From an uncultured Acidobacteriota bacterium (GTDB taxonomy: Bacteria > Acidobacteriota > Blastocatellia > Pyrinomonadales > Pyrinomonadaceae), in assembly GCA_902826385.1 (NCBI GenBank), contig CADEEU010000145.1, positions 1 to 8,661 on the forward strand: 8,661 nucleotides of DNA. The letters are read 5' to 3'. Of this stretch, positions 6,025-8,661 are shown piece by piece (the stretch's first letter is position 1; each line of letters starts with the position of its first letter). Below the pieces are notes generated by a model. It did not search any database and was not told the DNA's origin. It saw only the letters and a program-made list of their open reading frames with translations. The position numbers and the translations under genes are program-made.

Positions 6025-7746
6025 TCAACGCATCGCTTTTCGCGGCATTTTTTCATCCATCATCGCGGTTTGATACACGAACGCGGCAATTATCGTCGCG
6101 GCTTGTTTCATGTCTTCGGCCTGGATGCGGTCGTAGTTGTCCTGGTTTGAGTGGTGAGTGCGGGTGTCGTACTCGATCTCGTCCTGGATGAACTGGAAAC
6201 CCGGCAAACCGATGCGGTCGAATGATAAGTGATCGGTGCCGCCGGTGTTCGACATCGTCAGGGTTTTTGCTCCGGCGTCGGCAAACGGGGTGAGCCAAGC
6301 TTCGAAATATGGGCGGACCGCCGCATTGCCCTGCATGTAAACACCGCGGATCTTGCCAGTGCCGTTGTCCAGATTGTAATAGGCCGAAAGCTTGTCGTAG
6401 TTCCCGGTTTTGACCAGCTCGCCCGACTGTCCCTGAGCGGCGGCGGGCTTCATTTCACCGAACTGCTGTTTGACGTATTCGCGCGAGCCATTCAATCCCT
6501 GTTCTTCACCGCTCCATAGAGCAACGCGGATAGTGCGGCGTGGTTTAAAGCCCGACGCGATCAGAATGCGGGCAGCTTCCATCGCAACCGCACAGCCGGC
6601 AGCGTTGTCGGTCGCACCGGTCGATGAGTGCCACGAATCGAGGTGGCCGCCGAGCATTACTATCTCGTCCTTAAGTTTCGGATCGGTGCCTGGGATCTCG
6701 GCTACGGTGTTGTATCCCATCAGATCTTCGTCGTGGTACTGCGTCTGAATATCGACGGTCATCTTCGGCTTGACGCCTTGCTGGACCATGCGGACCAGGC
6801 GGTTGTAGTCTTCCGTCGCCATCGTCATCTGCGGCAGCATGCGCGATTCCATGTCCTTGTTATAGGCGGCAAAGCGTCCACGCGGGGCAGGCCCTGCCGG
6901 AGCAGGCCCTGCCGGAGCAGGCGCGCCGCTGGAAGGCGGCGGAGCAACCGTCGCTCCAGAAACAAATAATGTACCGCCGCTGCCGACGCGGCTGTTGTCG
7001 ATCACGACGGCGGCGCCTTCGTCAAACACAAATCCGGCCATTTTCTGCATTACCTGCATCTGCCGCATGCGTTCCTGCTGTTCGGGCGTCGGCTGCTGGT
7101 TTTGGCCCGGCTGCGGCTGTGCACGCTGGGCGGCCATTGGGTCGGCGGCCATTTTTGCTAACTCGTCGTCTGTCAGCCGCGTGCCCATTCCGCCGAAATC
7201 GGCTTCGAGCTTTCGCGGCTTTGAGACCATGACGATCTTCCCGCGAAGTTGGCCTTTGTATTTTGCAAAATCTTCGTCGCTGTTGATGTCGAGATAAACT
7301 ACATCGGCCGTCACAGGACCTTTCGTCGAAGGTGACCAGGCTTTCGGATACGCGATCACCGGAATAGTTTGCGGGTCGACTACCTGCGCGTGAAAGCTCT
7401 TCAACGACCAGCCGCGGCCGAACGGCCCCCACGGTTCGAGCTTCGCGTTCTGCATTCCCCATTTTGCCATCGTGTCGCGCGTCCATTCGTTCGCCCGCTT
7501 CATGTTGGGCGAATTGGTCAAGCGGCCACCGATGACATCGGTCAGATAACTAAGGTGCTGCATTACCTGCGAGCGGTTCATTCCCTCGTCCTTGATCTTG
7601 TCGATCACCTCTTTCGGCGCGGAATAGACTTTTGCGGGTGCCGGTGCGGTCGCGGCCGTTCCAACCCCGTTGGTTTGTCCCGTAACAATACCGGTCGATA
7701 AAAAAGCGTAAATTAAAAACGAGCCGATGATCCTGCGTTTCAGCAT
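6025..7746 (-). CDS. Secreted M28 family metallopeptidase (carboxypeptidase Q-like) with PA domain
   Basis: Di-zinc exopeptidase of family M28, probably acting on peptides outside the cytoplasm. Residues 1-23 form a signal peptide (KRR, hydrophobic core, TGQ). A protease-associated (PA) domain occupies about 145-350, and the catalytic domain about 360-565. Expected active-site residues are present: H368 in GGHLDSW, bridging D380 in GATDNAAG, E414/E415 in WSGEEQG (general base and ligand), D460 in YYNLDNG, and H532 in the THHSNQD segment. The HLDSW context resembles the carboxypeptidase Q/PGCP branch. The PA domain is broken by a Gln/Pro/Met-rich insertion (about 203-236) and an Ala/Pro/Gly linker (269-289). 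Start ATG 7746 has AGGAGA about eight bases upstream; an in-frame extension to 7908 lacks signal-peptide logic and overlaps the MFS gene. The gene follows the MFS gene by 98 bases on the same strand. Confidence 0.93.
   Translation of the reverse strand: MLKRRIIGSFLIYAFLSTGIVTGQTNGVGTAATAPAPAKVYSAPKEVIDKIKDEGMNRSQVMQHLSYLTDVIGGRLTNSPNMKRANEWTRDTMAKWGMQNAKLEPWGPFGRGWSLKSFHAQVVDPQTIPVIAYPKAWSPSTKGPVTADVVYLDINSDEDFAKYKGQLRGKIVMVSKPRKLEADFGGMGTRLTDDELAKMAADPMAAQRAQPQPGQNQQPTPEQQERMRQMQVMQKMAGFVFDEGAAVVIDNSRVGSGGTLFVSGATVAPPPSSGAPAPAGPAPAGPAPRGRFAAYNKDMESRMLPQMTMATEDYNRLVRMVQQGVKPKMTVDIQTQYHDEDLMGYNTVAEIPGTDPKLKDEIVMLGGHLDSWHSSTGATDNAAGCAVAMEAARILIASGFKPRRTIRVALWSGEEQGLNGSREYVKQQFGEMKPAAAQGQSGELVKTGNYDKLSAYYNLDNGTGKIRGVYMQGNAAVRPYFEAWLTPFADAGAKTLTMSNTGGTDHLSFDRIGLPGFQFIQDEIEYDTRTHHSNQDNYDRIQAEDMKQAATIIAAFVYQTAMMDEKMPRKAMR
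6887..6922 (-). repeat. 15-base in-frame tandem repeat in the M28 gene
   Basis: The unit GCAGGCCCTGCCGGA (plus-strand reading) occurs twice exactly (6887-6901 and 6902-6916), followed by a six-base partial copy. On the coding strand it encodes a repeated Pro-Ala-Gly-Pro-Ala block (residues about 276-288) in the linker of the M28 peptidase. Because the unit is a multiple of three, copy-number change would lengthen or shorten the linker without shifting frame. Each unit also contains GCAGG/CCTGC arms around a single base. Confidence 0.85.
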
Positions 7747-7750
7747 TTGA

Positions 7751-7757
7751 ATTTCTC
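7751..7757 (-). promoter_or_regulatory. Ribosome binding site fixing the M28 peptidase start
   Basis: On the minus strand AGGAGA precedes the ATG at 7746 by about eight bases. Together with the signal peptide that begins at this ATG, it decides the start against the longer in-frame alternative at 7908. Confidence 0.7.
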
Positions 7758-7785
7758 CTGAAAAATAATTTCCGATTGTGAGTCG

Positions 7786-7805
7786 CGTGGTTAATTTATA
7801 CCACG
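7786..7805. promoter_or_regulatory. Perfect six-base inverted repeat upstream of the M28 gene
   Basis: CGTGGT (7786-7791) and ACCACG (7800-7805) flank an eight-base, all-A/T loop in the 98-base gap between the MFS and M28 genes. There is no T-tract after it on the minus strand, so it does not look like a terminator for the MFS gene. On the minus strand the loop contains TATAAATT, which could be a -10 element inside a dyad, that is, an operator overlapping a promoter. I found no matching -35 element at 16-18 bases, so this remains a candidate. Confidence 0.35.
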
Positions 7806-7844
7806 AACCGCTTGAATTTATCTTCCGTTGGCGTTTTTGCGACC

Positions 7845-8661
7845 TTATGCGTGCTGCCCGCCCTTGGGCTTCTTCGACCGAAGCAAAAAAACAAGAGGTA
7901 TAACGCAAATGTGAATGATGAGGTAAACACCGATCGCGTCGAGGATGGAATTCATCAGCGATTGCCGCAAAACCTCGCGCCAGAGATAGCCTTGCGCGGC
8001 TCCCACGGCCTGAACGGCGTTTAGCCCATGCGTCTGAAGTGTTTGAGCAAGCATGTCCACTGCCTGGGTAAAATTCGAGTTGTGACTGCTCGCGTTGCTG
8101 GCAACCGCATTTACATGTACCTGCGAACGCGTCGCTATGATGGTCGAGGTCAGTGCAATTCCGAAGCTTGCACCCATATTGCGTCCGAGATTCAACATTG
8201 CGGAAGCGCTGTTGTTTTTGTCAGGCGAAATGCCGTAATAAGCCACGGTATTTACGGTCGTGGCCAGAAATCCGATGCCGATGGCAAAGTAAACCCGGGC
8301 AATAACGAGGTCGTTAAATCCGGTGTTGAGATTGATGCCCCATAAATTCCAAACCGCGAGCGCGGAAATGGCCAGGCCGATAAAAATAATTACCCGGATA
8401 TCGGTTTTGTCGGAAAAATAACCGACGGCCTGAATGACGCCTAACTGACAGATCGTACCCGCAAGGCCTGTCAGCCCAGCGTCCATCGCCGTGTAGTCAA
8501 GCAGGGTCTGGGTAAAATAAGGTATCAAAAAGCCGACGCCCGACACCGCGAAACCGACCGCCATAATTACGATGGTTGCACCCGCAAAACCGCGGTCGCT
8601 GAGAATAGACAAATCCACCGCCGGGTCTTTTCTCGTCAGCGACCAGTATATGCCCGACGCC
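7845..8661 (-). CDS. MFS transporter, DHA2 (EmrB/QacA-like) family, C-terminal part
   Basis: Proton-coupled exporter of the 14-helix DHA2 drug:H+ antiporter family. About 271 C-terminal residues are visible; the N-terminal half lies beyond the right edge. The reading frame is open to 8660, and the segment RKDPAVDLSIL encoded at about 8632-8600 is the conserved cytoplasmic loop before the second half of EmrB-like proteins. Six hydrophobic segments follow. GYFSDK (encoded near 8418-8400) is the usual loop after the next-to-last helix pairs of such pumps, and a polar loop rich in Asn, Ser, His and Gln (encoded at about 8125-7980) precedes the last helix. That last loop and helix arrangement is typical of DHA2 members. 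The protein ends in a basic tail (RSKKPKGGQHA). Substrate unknown; an EmrA-type membrane-fusion partner or a TetR-type regulator, if any, would lie outside the window. Confidence 0.9.
   Translation of the reverse strand, partial: ASGIYWSLTRKDPAVDLSILSDRGFAGATIVIMAVGFAVSGVGFLIPYFTQTLLDYTAMDAGLTGLAGTICQLGVIQAVGYFSDKTDIRVIIFIGLAISALAVWNLWGINLNTGFNDLVIARVYFAIGIGFLATTVNTVAYYGISPDKNNSASAMLNLGRNMGASFGIALTSTIIATRSQVHVNAVASNASSHNSNFTQAVDMLAQTLQTHGLNAVQAVGAAQGYLWREVLRQSLMNSILDAIGVYLIIHICVIPLVFLLRSKKPKGGQHA

Noticed and set aside
5486..6028. Minus-strand open frame opposite the GNAT gene
   Set aside because: It mirrors the acetyltransferase, shows no domain or ribosome binding site, and overlaps the end of the M28 gene.
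7747..7908. N-terminal extension of the M28 peptidase to 7908
   Set aside because: The extension overlaps the MFS gene, would bury the signal peptide 54 residues into the protein, and ignores the strong AGGAGA before the ATG at 7746.
1..8661. Defence island, biosynthetic cluster or mobile element
   Set aside because: All nine genes belong to common chromosomal families or a small unknown; there are no integrases, transposases, terminal inverted repeats, direct-repeat arrays or clustered defence genes.

Overview
The window looks like ordinary bacterial chromosome of moderate GC content. It carries nine protein-coding genes packed at close to one per kilobase, with short spacers and two convergent pairs. 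I see no rRNA, tRNA, CRISPR array, insertion sequence, prophage or attachment site. The gene types (a Tat-exported amine oxidase, a secreted M28 peptidase with Q/P-rich and A/P/G-rich linkers, a NorQ/CbbQ-type MoxR ATPase) and the mixed codon use suggest a free-living Gram-negative bacterium, possibly an Acidobacteriota member of the Blastocatellia type. That placement is an impression from protein style and was not tested.

Layout from left to right. On the minus strand come a flavin amine oxidase whose 3' end is cut by the window edge (1-1198) and, upstream of it, a leaderless LAS-type murein endopeptidase-like protein (1257-2024). A GC-rich hairpin lies in the 58-base gap between them. A divergent spacer (2025-2190) leads to three plus-strand genes: an AlkD-like DNA glycosylase (2191-2892), a small zinc-ribbon membrane protein (2971-3378) and purK (3444-4574). 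purK converges on a minus-strand NorQ/CbbQ-type AAA+ ATPase (4611-5414). A second divergent spacer separates this from a plus-strand GNAT acetyltransferase (5549-6022). The GNAT gene ends two bases from the end of a minus-strand secreted M28 metallopeptidase (6025-7746). Upstream of the peptidase on the same strand is a DHA2-type MFS exporter whose 5' part lies outside the window (7845-8661).

The genes do not form one pathway. They cover envelope and export functions (amine oxidase, endopeptidase-like protein, M28 peptidase, MFS pump), purine synthesis (purK), base-excision repair (AlkD-like), complex remodelling (MoxR ATPase) and acyl transfer (GNAT). I found no convincing new multi-gene system. 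The points most worth a second look are the MoxR ATPase lacking its usual VWA partner, a hairpin that abuts and includes the first base of the purK start codon, the leaderless two-domain murein-hydrolase-like protein, and the low-complexity insertions in the M28 peptidase.
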